Part shown: piece after piece, positions 40,114 to 49,191 of the stretch | Layout of the letters: each line of letters opens with the position of its first letter | Position numbering within the stretch: the first letter of the stretch is position 1 | Source: CAWGMT01 sp963823675 | GTDB lineage: Bacteria > Planctomycetota > Planctomycetia > Isosphaerales > Isosphaeraceae | Direction: 5' to 3' | DNA length: 64,000 bases | Assembly (NCBI GenBank): GCA_963823675.1 | Contig: CAWGMT010000010.1 | Span: forward strand, 62,001 to 126,000 | Program-made: the position numbers and the translations under genes | The notes under the pieces: model-generated | What the model saw: the letters and a program-made list of their open reading frames with translations, nothing else | Database searches by the model: none | What the model was told of the DNA's origin: nothing

Positions 40114-42558
40114 ATGGATATCCGTCGCGTCGCGGTGATTTTCGATGACCGGGCCCGGCCCGAGACGACTGGCGTGTACTGCCGCCGCGCCCTGGAACGA
40201 CTGGTCCAAGTAGCCCACTTCCGGCCCGACGAGCTCGACCAAGTTCCCCGCGAGGGGTTTGACCTCTACATCAATATCGATGATGGGTTTGACTATCGCC
40301 TGCCGCCCGAGCTGCGTCCGTCGGCCTTTTGGGCCATCGACACGCACGTCAATTTCGACTCGTGCCTTGGCAGAGCCCGCGGCTTTGATTTGGTCTTCGC
40401 CGCCCAGCGCGACGGGGCGGATCGGCTTCGCCGCTCGGGGATAGCCACGGCGGCCTGGCTGCCTCTGGCCTGCGATCCTGAGATCCACCGCAAGCACGAA
40501 GTTGCCAAGCAATATGATGTCGCGTTTGTCGGCAACGTCTTTCCAGGCCCGCGCGAGGAACTGTTGCACCTGATCCAGCGACAGCACCGGAGCGCGTTCA
40601 TCGGCCAATGTTATTTCGACGAGATGGCACGGACCTACTCGGCTGCCCGAACGTCGTTCAATCGAAGCATCAAGAACGACGTCAACATGCGTGTCTTCGA
40701 GGCCGTTGCTTGCGGTTCCTTGTTATTGACCAACGATTTGACGGAAAACGGCCAGGCCGAGCTGTTTCAAGACGGCGTGCACCTCGCCACGTATCGCGAG
40801 CCTGACGATCTGCTCGACAAGCTGGCGTATTACCTGCGGCGGGGCGCGATTCGCGAGAAGATCGCCACGGCCGGCGCGGCCGAAGCGGCGAGCAAGCATA
40901 CCTACGGGCATCGGATGGAGCGGCTGCTGCGGGAGGCTGAGGCGGCGCTGGCGAGGAAGGCGGTGCCTGTAGGGTGGGTGAAACCCACCGATCCAAATGC
41001 ATTCACTGGTGGGTTGCACCCACCCTACAAAGATGACCCGAGCGTTCCTGACTCGTTCTACTTCGGCTATGCGCGGCCCGAAATTGTGGCCCTGGTTCCT
41101 GAGTCGGCCCGGCGGGTTCTCGATATCGGCTGCGGGGCTGGCCGGTTGGGTGAGGCGCTCGAAGCGCGGCAGCACGCTGAGGTCGTTGGCATCGAGATGA
41201 ACGAAAAGGCCGCCGCGGTTGCGCGTCAGCGGCTCGACCGCGTCGTCGAGGGCGACGTTGAGGAGCTGAGTCTCGATTTCGAGCCCGGCTCGTTCGATGC
41301 GATTGTCTGCGGCGACGTTCTCGAGCACCTGCGCGAGCCCGAGCGGCTGCTGAGACAGGCTGGGCAATGGTTAACATCCGAAGGCTGCCTCGTCGCGAGC
41401 ATCCCCAACGTCCGGCACCATAGCGTCGTCTGCTCCTTGCTCCAGGGAAACTGGACGTACGAGTCGGCCGGGCTGCTCGATCGCACGCATCTGCGGTTTT
41501 TTACCCGCCGCGAGATCGAGAAGCTCTTCGTCCGGGCCGGGTTTGCGATCGAGGGCATGTGGTCGATCACCGCGCCCGGTGACGACCCGAGCCGCAATGG
41601 ACACGGGCCGGTCCAACTGGGCCGACTGTGCATGAGCGGGCTTTCGGAGCAAGATGCCGCTGAGTTCTACACGTACCAGTTTCTGGTTCGAGCTCGGCCA
41701 GCACCAACGAGCGATCGTGGCCTTACTTCCATCGTGATCGTCACTCACAACCAGCTCGAGTACACCCGGCAGTGCCTGGAGAGCATCCGCCGTCTGACCG
41801 ACGAGCCCTATGAGCTGATCGTGGTCGCCAACGCCTCGGCGGACGGCTCGGTGGATTACCTGCGTGCCATGCCGGGCGTGCAGCTCATCTCCAACGACAC
41901 TAATCGCGGATTCCCAGCCGCCGCGAACCAGGGGATTGCGATCGCGGCCGGGCGCCAGGTCCTGCTTCTCAATAACGACACGTTGGCCACGACCGGCTGG
42001 CTGAGCCGGATGTTGCGGGCGCTCCATTCCGACGCCACAGTTGGGCTTGTCGGCCCGTGCTCCAATTTCGTGAGCGGGCCGCAGCAGGTCGAGACTGCCT
42101 ACGACAACCTGGCCGGACTTGACGGCTTTGGCTGGGATTGGGGCAAGGCGCACGACGGCCAAGTCGCTCAGATCAATCGCCTGGTCGGGTTCTGCTTGCT
42201 CATCCGGCGTGAGGTCATTGACTCCATTGGGCCGCTCGACGAGCGCTTCGGCATCGGCTGCTTCGAGGATGATGATTACTGTCTGCGGGCGATCCAGGCC
42301 GGCTATCGAGCCGTGATCGCCGCCGATGCGTTCGTGCACCATTACGGCGGGCGGACGTTCGTTGGGAGCGGGGTCGATTTCGGGCGGCTCATGGCGGAGA
42401 ACCAGCGTCGCTTCCAAGACAAGTGGCGCACGTGCCGAGGGCGGGACGGGGCAAGCACTAGCTCGGCATCCGTGCTGCGAGAAGAGCGCGAGCGGAGCGA
42501 GCTTGGGCGCAGAATCCCCCTCGCCCCAGCGGGGAGAGGGTGCCCGAAGGGCGGGTGA
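40114..42558 (+). CDS. three-domain glycan enzyme: CgeB-like GT, SAM methyltransferase, GT2
   Basis: 814 residues from the ATG at 40114; an ATG at 40084 lacks a good site. Residues ~1-285 are a CgeB/DUF3880-like glycosyltransferase (FAAQRDGADRLRRSG, DVNMRVFEAVACGSLLLTND). Residues ~310-530 are a class I methyltransferase (VLDIGCGAGRLGEALE, IVCGDVLEHL, HHSVVCSLLQGNWTY). Residues ~545-780 are a GT-A family 2 transferase (SIVIVTHNQLEYTRQCLESI, VLLLNNDT as DxD-like, FEDDDYCLRAIQAGY). Domain 1 and the methyltransferase are joined by a translated 60-bp palindrome. The last ~25 codons read another dispersed repeat. Probably elongates and methylates a surface glycan. Confidence 0.9.
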   Translation: MDIRRVAVIFDDRARPETTGVYCRRALERLVQVAHFRPDELDQVPREGFDLYINIDDGFDYRLPPELRPSAFWAIDTHVNFDSCLGRARGFDLVFAAQRDGADRLRRSGIATAAWLPLACDPEIHRKHEVAKQYDVAFVGNVFPGPREELLHLIQRQHRSAFIGQCYFDEMARTYSAARTSFNRSIKNDVNMRVFEAVACGSLLLTNDLTENGQAELFQDGVHLATYREPDDLLDKLAYYLRRGAIREKIATAGAAEAASKHTYGHRMERLLREAEAALARKAVPVGWVKPTDPNAFTGGLHPPYKDDPSVPDSFYFGYARPEIVALVPESARRVLDIGCGAGRLGEALEARQHAEVVGIEMNEKAAAVARQRLDRVVEGDVEELSLDFEPGSFDAIVCGDVLEHLREPERLLRQAGQWLTSEGCLVASIPNVRHHSVVCSLLQGNWTYESAGLLDRTHLRFFTRREIEKLFVRAGFAIEGMWSITAPGDDPSRNGHGPVQLGRLCMSGLSEQDAAEFYTYQFLVRARPAPTSDRGLTSIVIVTHNQLEYTRQCLESIRRLTDEPYELIVVANASADGSVDYLRAMPGVQLISNDTNRGFPAAANQGIAIAAGRQVLLLNNDTLATTGWLSRMLRALHSDATVGLVGPCSNFVSGPQQVETAYDNLAGLDGFGWDWGKAHDGQVAQINRLVGFCLLIRREVIDSIGPLDERFGIGCFEDDDYCLRAIQAGYRAVIAADAFVHHYGGRTFVGSGVDFGRLMAENQRRFQDKWRTCRGRDGASTSSASVLREERERSELGRRIPLAPAGRGCPKGG
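40969..41028. repeat. 60-bp palindromic repeat translated in frame
   Basis: Left arm GTAGGGTGGGTGAAACCCAC and right arm GTGGGTTGCACCCACCCTAC are mutual reverse complements with few differences. It encodes VGWVKPTDPNAFTGGLHPPY between two enzyme domains. This palindrome class is widespread between genes of other bacteria. Confidence 0.85.
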
Positions 42559-42596
42559 GGGGGCTTGCGAATGCGCACAGCAAGAAAGGCCCGTTT

Positions 42597-42907
42597 TGAA
42601 ACACGACGACGGCCCCTCGCAGTCCGACGTTTCATCAAAGCGTGACGTGCCGGGTTCACCCCCCCTTTGCGCTGGCGATGCACAGCATGATCTGCTGGGT
42701 TCACCCCCCCTCTGCGCCGGCGATGCACAGCATGATGTGCCGGGTTCACCCCCGCTTCGCGCGAGCGATGCACAGCATGATGTGCCGGGTTTACCCCCGC
42801 TTCGCGCGAGCGATGCACAGCATGGTGGGCCGAGTCCACCCCCCCTTTGCGCGAGCGATGCACAGCATGCTCTGCCGAGTCCACCCCCCCTAACCCCCCC
42901 TTATCAA
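42597..42907 (+). CDS. possible 5' part of the GT2-TPR gene, upstream of the IS
   Basis: TTG at 42597 with GAAAGG upstream starts MKHDDGPSQSDVSSKRDVPG and runs through the 45-bp tandem repeats to the IS at 42908. Removing the IS and one target copy places this next to the GT2-TPR gene (in a neighbouring frame), so it may be the original N-terminus. Context only; no domain. Confidence 0.35.
42652..42892 (+). repeat. 45-bp tandem repeat, five units plus a partial
   Basis: Units at 42652, 42697, 42742, 42787 and 42832, partial at 42877. Consensus begins GGGTTCACCCCCCCTTTGCG and contains CGATGCACAGCATGAT. It is divisible by three, so open in several frames. The copies differ by a few bases each. 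Confidence 0.9.
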
Positions 42908-45237
42908 CAGCGATTTTTTGGGGGCAGTTAATTTTCAAGTGGCCGGCTGCCCCTCGCGGGTATCCGCCGCCTCGGGCGGTTGCTGTCGAGCCGATCGCCG
43001 CAGATTCGGCCGGGTGACCCCTCTCTTGCCCGCGGATCCTTTCGCCATCTCGATCGGGTTGATTGTCTTCCAAACCGCTGGTTGAACCCGATCGGAGTAT
43101 ACCGCCGAACTCGACGCGAAGCCGCCTGGGCACTGGTCCGGCTGCGCCCAAGGCCTGGCTGCAATTGAGGGGGCATTTCTGAGCCCCCTACGTCGCGGTC
43201 GATGATCCCCCGTCATTGCGCATCCATGTGTGTAATATAAAATATGGCGGTATTCGCTCCGTATTACTTCAATTTTTCCCCTAATATTGACCAGATGTAC
43301 AGCCATTAGTCCGCCATATTTTCGTTGACACATTCTGCGCACTCTTATCCTCTATCCCAGGATCGTCAGCCCCCATCCCCTACCCGAGGACCCTCCCATG
43401 GACTTCGTGCTGCCCGATCGCCACATCGTCGGACCTACTGGCCAACTCCTCGTCCCGGAAATCGACGAGATCACCCCACGGCTGTTTATGCTCGCGGAGG
43501 GAGAATGCGGAGCAGAAGGCGTCGCTAAGGCCGCCGCCAAGTACGGCTATTCAAGACAACGGTATTATCAATTGCTTAAACGATTTCAGAAGGAGGGGGC
43601 CCTCGCCCTCCAGTCTCAAAAACGCGGACCCAAAACCAACTACGTCCGCACCGATGAACTCGAACGCCAGGTCATTCGCCACCGCTTCCTCGATCCCGAC
43701 GCCACCGTCGAGGTCATCGCCCAGAAGCTGCGCCAGACTGGCTTCATCGTCAGCACCCGCAGCGTGGAACGCGTCGTGGAGAAGTATGGCCTTCAAAAAA
43801 AAACTCTATCGCTACCGCCCTGACGCCCAGCCACCTGTGGAGGCGCAGACCACCAAGACGCGGACGACCCCCGTTCCCTGCGACCCCCGGAGCATCGAAC
43901 GGGGCGTGCGCCAGCTTCTCGCCGACAAGGCCATGGGAAACCTGGCTGGCGTCTGGCTGCTGGCCCCCGAATTGCTCCGGTTGGGTGCCTGGGATCTGGT
44001 CTGCTCTTGGACCACCCAACGGCCTGATCGTGTCGAGCCGCGCCTGGCGTTGCAACTGATCCACGAAGCGGCTCTGTGCACAACGGGCTTGCGGCACCGC
44101 CGCACCGTGAACCAACACATCTTCGAGTTGGCCAACGGCCTACCCTTCCTCGCCACCGACATGGCCGTGCACGAGCTTCTCGGGGCTCGAACCGTGGTCG
44201 ACAGTCAACGCCTCCAAGTCGCCTTGGGCAAGATCCGCCGAACCTCGGGCGATTTCCAAGCCCGGCTGCTGGCCATCGATCCGCATCGCGTGCGCAGCTT
44301 CAGCAAGCGGCACATGCGCCGCCACCGCGACAACCAGGCCGAACGCCCCACCAAGGTCGCCCAAACCTTCTTCGTGCTCGACGCCGACACGCACCAACCG
44401 GTTTGCTTCACCACCGCCACGTCCTCCCGCACTGCGACCACGGCGGCGGAGGAATTACTCGAATTGGCGGCCCGCATCCTCGACACCCAGCCCGGACAGA
44501 CCCTCGTCCTGGTCGATGCGGAGCACTTCACCGTCGAACTGCTGGACAAGGTCAAGAGCGAGACCAACTTCGACCTGCTGGTGCCGATGTCCGATCAACG
44601 TAGCCGCGCGCGAAACTGCAGGCGCTGCCACCGGAAACATTCCAACCCCGTTGGGCAGGTTATGCCACGGCGAAGATGGCCTACACCCCCCGGGACAGCC
44701 AAGCCGGACCGTTTTCCCAATACGTCCAGCGGCTGGGAGAACGGCCCGAAGAGTACCGCTTCAAGGCATTCCTCTCGACCCGAGACGGCGACGAGGTGGA
44801 GGGCTTGACTCTGGACTTTCCCATGCGCTGGCACGTCGAGGAGTTCTTCAACGCCCATCAGGCGTTGGGCTGGGACCGAGCCGGGACATGCAATCTGAAC
44901 ATCCGGTACGGGCAGACGTCGATGGCCCTGGTCGCTCAAGCAGCGACCGATCGGTTGCGTAAGCACCTGGGCCCAACAGCAGCGAGCTGGGATGCGCGGC
45001 ACCTGGCCACGGCTTTCTTCACTGGGCTCGAAGGAGACGTGCGGGTCGTCGAGGGAGATACCATCTTGGTAACGTACTACAATGCTCCGACCGACAACAA
45101 CCTACGCCAAGTGTACGAGGACCTGCCCGCGAGGCTCCGAGCCGAGGGTGTCGACCCGCGGATCCCATGGCTGTATGGATTTAAACTCGACTTTTGCTTC
45201 CGCTGATGTCAAATTAACCAGCCCCAAAAAATCGCTG
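42908..45237 (+). mobile_element. 2.33-kb insertion sequence with TIRs and 7-bp TTATCAA target duplication
   Basis: Terminal inverted repeats CAGCGATTTTTTGGGG (42908-42923 and onward) and its complement ending at 45237 (arms of ~26 bp with a few mismatches). The direct repeat TTATCAA flanks both ends (42901-42907 and 45238-45244). It carries one transposase gene in three frame pieces. Family not assigned with certainty. Confidence 0.85.
43398..45206 (+). CDS. DDE-type transposase of the 2.33-kb IS (two frame changes)
   Basis: Piece 1 (43398-~43800) has a helix-turn-helix region (KYGYSRQRYYQLLKRFQKEG; STRSVERVVEKYGLQKK). At a run of nine A's (43795-43803) the frame changes and piece 2 continues KLYRYRPDAQPP, FELANGLPFLATDMAVHELL and LVLVDAEHFTVELLDKV. 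Near 44610 it changes again to LQALPPETFQPRWAG, then MRWHVEEFFNAHQALGWDRA, NLNIRYGQTSMALVAQ and WLYGFKLDF. The A-run could be a programmed slippage site, but the shift needed is +1 (or -2), not the usual -1, and the second break argues for damage. Confidence 0.75.
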
Positions 45238-45244
45238 TTATCAA

Positions 45245-46968
45245 GGGGGGAGCGACCGTGCGCGGGGGCGGGCACGGCGGGGCCGTTTGCGCTCGAGGTG
45301 CGGCCGGAAGGTGGGCTGTGGCTTCGGCGCGCGGGTGAGCTGGCGCGGCTCTCATTGTGCATGATCGTCCGCGACTCGGCCAGGACCCTGGCCGCGTGTT
45401 TGGAGAGCATCCGGCCTTGGGTCAACGAGATGGTGATCGTCGACACGGGCTCGGTGGACGAGACGCCGCGGATTGTGGAATCATTCGGCGGCCGGTTGCT
45501 TCATTTTCCCTGGTGCGATGATTTCGCGGCGGCGCGGAACGAGTCGCTGCGGCATGCGCGGGGCGAGTGGTTGTTCTGGATGGATTCGGACGACACGATC
45601 CCGTGGGACTGTGGCCGCAAGCTGCGGGCCTTGATCGACCGGCAGTTGCGCCCGAATGTGCTGGCGTTTGTTGCACAGGTCCACTGTCCGGGAGGGGGTG
45701 ACGGGGGCGATCCCGCGTTTGACGTGACGGTGGTCGATCACGTGAAGCTCTTTCGGAACCGGCCGGATCTGCGGTTCGACGGGCGAATCCACGAGCAGGT
45801 CCTGCCGGCGATCCGCCGCGCCGGGGGCGAGGTCGCCTGGAGCGATGTGTACGTCGTCCATTCGGGGTCGGACCAGAGCCCGGCGGGGCAGCGGAAGAAA
45901 CTCGAGCGCGATCTGCGCCTGCTGGAGCTCGAGCTGGCGGAGCGGCCCGAGCACACGTTCACGCTGTTCAACCTGGGCATGACGCATGTCCATGCCGCCC
46001 GGTTCGAGGAGGGTGCCGGCTTCCTCCGGCGGAGCATTGCCCGATCGGGCCCGGACGACTCGCATTTGCGGAAGGCTTATGCCCTCCTCGTGTATGCCGA
46101 GATGCGGCTCGGCCGCCGTGAGGAGGCGCTGGAAACGTGCCGGCGGGGCCTCGACGCTCTTCCCGCACGACGCCGAGCTGCGGTTTCGCGAGGGGGTGCT
46201 CTTGCACGAGCTGGGGCGTTTGGGGGAAGCGAGGCAAGCGTACTTCGACGTCTTGACCCACGGTGAGGACCGCCATTTCTCCAGCGTCGATCGGGCACTT
46301 ACGGGATTCAAGGCCCATCAGAACCTGGCGGTGGTCGCCACCGACATGGGAGACCTCGCGGGGGCCGAGCGAGAGTGGATCGAAGTGGTCCGCGCTGCGC
46401 CGCACTACCGCCAGGGCTGGCGCGGGCTGGGTGAGACATTGGTGCGCGAGGGTCGATTCGCTGATGCGGAGAAGGTGGCAGAGGACTTGATGCGCGACGG
46501 GACCATCCGCACCGAGGGGCACCTGCTCAAGAGCCGTGTGGCCGTGGTACAGGGGCAGTTTGCAGAAGCCCGGGCCGCCCTGGATTCGGCCGTCACCGAG
46601 GACCCGCACGACCTGGAGGTCCTGCGCGGCCGCTGCCGGTTCTTCTTCGAGCGCGGTGAGACAGCGGAGGCTGAGAACGCACTCGAAGTGTTGATCCACC
46701 ACGATCCGGACGACGGATCGGCGCACCACAACCTGGGGACGCTGCTCTTGCGGACCGGGCGTTACGACGAGGCGGTTCGGGCTTACCGCCAGTCACTCCG
46801 ATTCCGATCGAATTGTCCGGGGACTTACTTGAACCTGGGCTGTGCGCTCAAGGACAGCGGTCGGATTGAAGAAGCGGTGGGCGCCTGGGAGCAGGCGCTG
46901 CGCTGGCGCCGGGCGACCCGGCGGTGCGCCAGGAACTGGCGCGCGTGGGACGAATTGCGCCTGTCTAA
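45245..46968 (+). CDS. GT2 glycosyltransferase fused to TPR repeats, split by IS (two frameshifts)
   Basis: GT-A domain: LSLCMIVRDSARTLAACLES, IVDTGSVDETPRI, ARNESLRHARGEWLFWMDSD (metal-binding DSDD), with FDGRIHEQVLPAI further on. From ~45950 TPR repeats follow (LFNLGMTHVHAARFEEGAGF), switch frame near 46155 (FPHDAELRFREGVLLHELGR) and run to ~46905, where a second shift gives the natural end APGDPAVRQELARVGRIAPV and a TAA at 46966. The sequence just before the GT domain (FALEVRPEGGLWLRRAGELA) is typical of the family. The true start probably lies upstream of the IS at 42908-45237. Confidence 0.75.
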
Positions 46969-47054
46969 ATCTTCCAGGGGGTCTCCAGGCGGTCAGACCG
47001 ATTTTCAAGTTTCCTGCCCACTTCGATTTCGACTGACGCGAGAGGAATTCCAAC

Positions 47055-47153
47055 ATGAGCACCGAGTCGCCGCCGCCCGATCCCGACGAGGCTGGTGAAT
47101 CGCACGATTCTCGCGGTTATTACTACGCCCGGGACGAGCTTGGTCTACGATGA
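47055..47153 (+). CDS. 32-residue ORF with good ribosome binding site
   Basis: AGAGGA lies eight bases before the ATG. The peptide is acidic (MSTESPPPDPDEAGESHDSR...) and ends YYYARDELGLR. Its TGA overlaps the next ATG (ATGA at 47150-47153). No family recognised. Confidence 0.35.
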   Translation: MSTESPPPDPDEAGESHDSRGYYYARDELGLR

Positions 47154-47520
47154 GCGGGGAAACGTTGCGGACGTCGTGCGACAAGATGGCGGAGTTGCTG
47201 GCAATCGCCGGCGAGAGCCCGTAGCGCGATCCTCGGGCACGTCCAAGCCTGCGCCCAATGCCGCCAGCGCCTGGAGCAGCTCCGCACCAAGCAGGCGATC
47301 CTGGGCCGCGTCCATCTCGCAGGAAAAAGCGGTCCGTCGACCGAGCCCAAACGCGACCGTGGTGCCGACCAGCCCTCCAGCCGATCGAGCGGCGGAACCT
47401 GTACCATGTCTGGGTTCGATCGGACGGCAGGGTTGGGCCCGATCTATCTCCGACCAGCGCAGTGTGAAGTGCCCCCGCAACCCGTCGAATTTTCTTCCGC
47501 CATCAAGCTAAAGACTTACG
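47150..47520 (+). pseudogene. possible broken zinc-finger (anti-sigma-like) small gene
   Basis: ATG at 47150 reads MSGETLRTSCDKMAELLAIA and hits TAG at 47222. In the neighbouring frame follows AILGHVQACAQCRQRLEQLR, resembling the HxxxCxxC end of zf-HC2/anti-sigma proteins. A single shift near 47220 would join them. Weak evidence. Confidence 0.3.
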
Positions 47521-49191
47521 GCGAATCATGCGCCGCGCGATTTGACAGCTTCACAGAGCGCGGGTAAACTAGGTGTATAGGTGTGATTATGCGCACAACC
47601 CACTCCAGGTTGCCCAGCCACCCGGTGCCGCAACGTGGCAATTCTCCGGTGCTGGAACGTGGGACATCGCAATCGATCTTGGGACGCCCTGAGGCGATTC
47701 AATCGCCCGATTCGGGGGGCTCGGGGGTGCCCGGAATCGGCTGAATTTGACGACACAAGAGCCAATAGATCAGCAACTTCCGACAAGCACCCAGTGCGCC
47801 GCCGATCCCCGAGGCGTTTTGTCGCCGTACATCGCGAGATGGGACTGGAACCCTTCGAAAACGTCCCAACCAGTCCCATTTTTTCCCATTTTCGGCTCAG
47901 GGAGTTCTTAACCACGGAGTAGTCAGCACCGGCTGCGCGACTGACGATTCGTCGCCAACTCGGCCGAGATTTCCGTAACCCCATTTTCCGTGGCCCTCCG
48001 TGCTGTCCGTGGTTACAAGTATTCAGGAACTCTGATTCGCAATCTCCGCGGACCGAACCCAATGGCAAGCTGCAACGATTCTCACATGGCGGAAGTTGCA
48101 GACGCGAGGGTTAAGACTGCACCCGGGCCGAGAGCGGTTGTTGCGATCCGGCAGGAATGGTGAGTTGGATGGGTTATTCCGTCGTCCAACCGCATACTCG
48201 GCATACTTGGCACGCGCCAGAACCTGCCAAGTATGCCAAGTATGTGCCCAGTATGTCTCCGGCATGGCAGCCTGCGATGCACGATCGGATGTACCTTTCA
48301 ACTGTCCAGACGGCGTGGAGAAGCACGCCGATGAGTTCAGCGGGACGGGCGAAATCGGCAAAACGCGCCGAACGAAGCCAATTTCGCTGAATCCATGAGC
48401 ATCGTGGAAGCACAAGATCCGATTCAATTTACGGCAAATCGCGGGGCTCGCTCGCGACTTGACAAGCGGGGTGGCGCGGCCAGGCATGTCGAGAATCATC
48501 CGAACTGGGGCAAACGAGTTCCCTCCAGCTTTGTTGTGCTTCGTGAGCTGTTCGCGGCCGTAAAGGACGTCTTTGCTGCATGATAGGCGGTCCGGCCATT
48601 TGTTTCGTGGTCTTTGCACTCTCGTCCTCCTGACCGCCTCCGCTGGAACACATGTCTGCGGCGCAGGAACGTGAGACAGCTCGATCGATGATGAGTCGCG
48701 CCGAGGCGATTCAGCAGCCCGATTCGCGGGGCTTGAAAGGTGCTGGAATCGGCCGAATTTGACGACACAAGAACCAATGGACAAGCAACTTATGACGAGC
48801 ACCCACTCCGTCGCCGATCTCCGAGGGATTTCGTTGGCGAACCTTGCGAGATGGAACGGGGACCCTTCCAAAACGTCTCAGATTGTCTCATTTTTTCTCA
48901 TCGAGAATCGCTTATCGATCACGTCGCGGGCGGCGAGGGGGTTGGGAACCCCCGCCGCAATCGGCAATGTTTGGCGCCACTTTTCATCACGGTTTTGACG
49001 ATTTTGGCCGGGTTTTTCCGCGAGCTTGCCCATCGGGGCGCAAATTGGCGCGCATGCGGACCCGAAAAGCGCTGCCGCTTGAAACCGCCGGGCTCTTGGC
49101 TCATCCTGGAACATGAGCGGAGCGTGGGTCGCTCGCCTGGGTTTTCAGGCGAACGCACCCATCCAAGGCATTAACTCAGGAGGTCCTTCTG
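47521..49191. repeat. 1.7-kb repeat-rich region without a convincing gene
   Basis: Contains a diverged direct duplication (about 47640-47905 versus 48650-48910), a CCACGGAG-type inverted repeat (47906-47922 with 47985-48018), and a perfect 13-bp hairpin at 48200-48237. Both duplicate copies begin a short frame (MTTQEPMDKQLMTSTHSV) that ends after ~50-80 codons. Opposite-strand frames are shadows. The AGGAGG for the next gene is at 49179-49184. Confidence 0.55.
48191..48246. repeat. strong inverted repeat (GGCATACTTGGCA / TGCCAAGTATGCC)
   Basis: Arms 48200-48212 and 48225-48237 are perfect complements with a 12-base loop. The symmetry extends outward to ~22 bp with two mismatches (ATACTC / AAGTAT). 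It could be an operator, transcription stop without a T-tract, or mobile palindrome. Confidence 0.75.

Noticed and set aside
42652..42892. CRISPR array
   Set aside because: The 45-bp units are contiguous without unique spacers and there are no cas genes.
47526..48871. Two long minus-strand frames (180 and 282 codons)
   Set aside because: They cross duplicated repeats and palindromes, lack start sites and show no domain.
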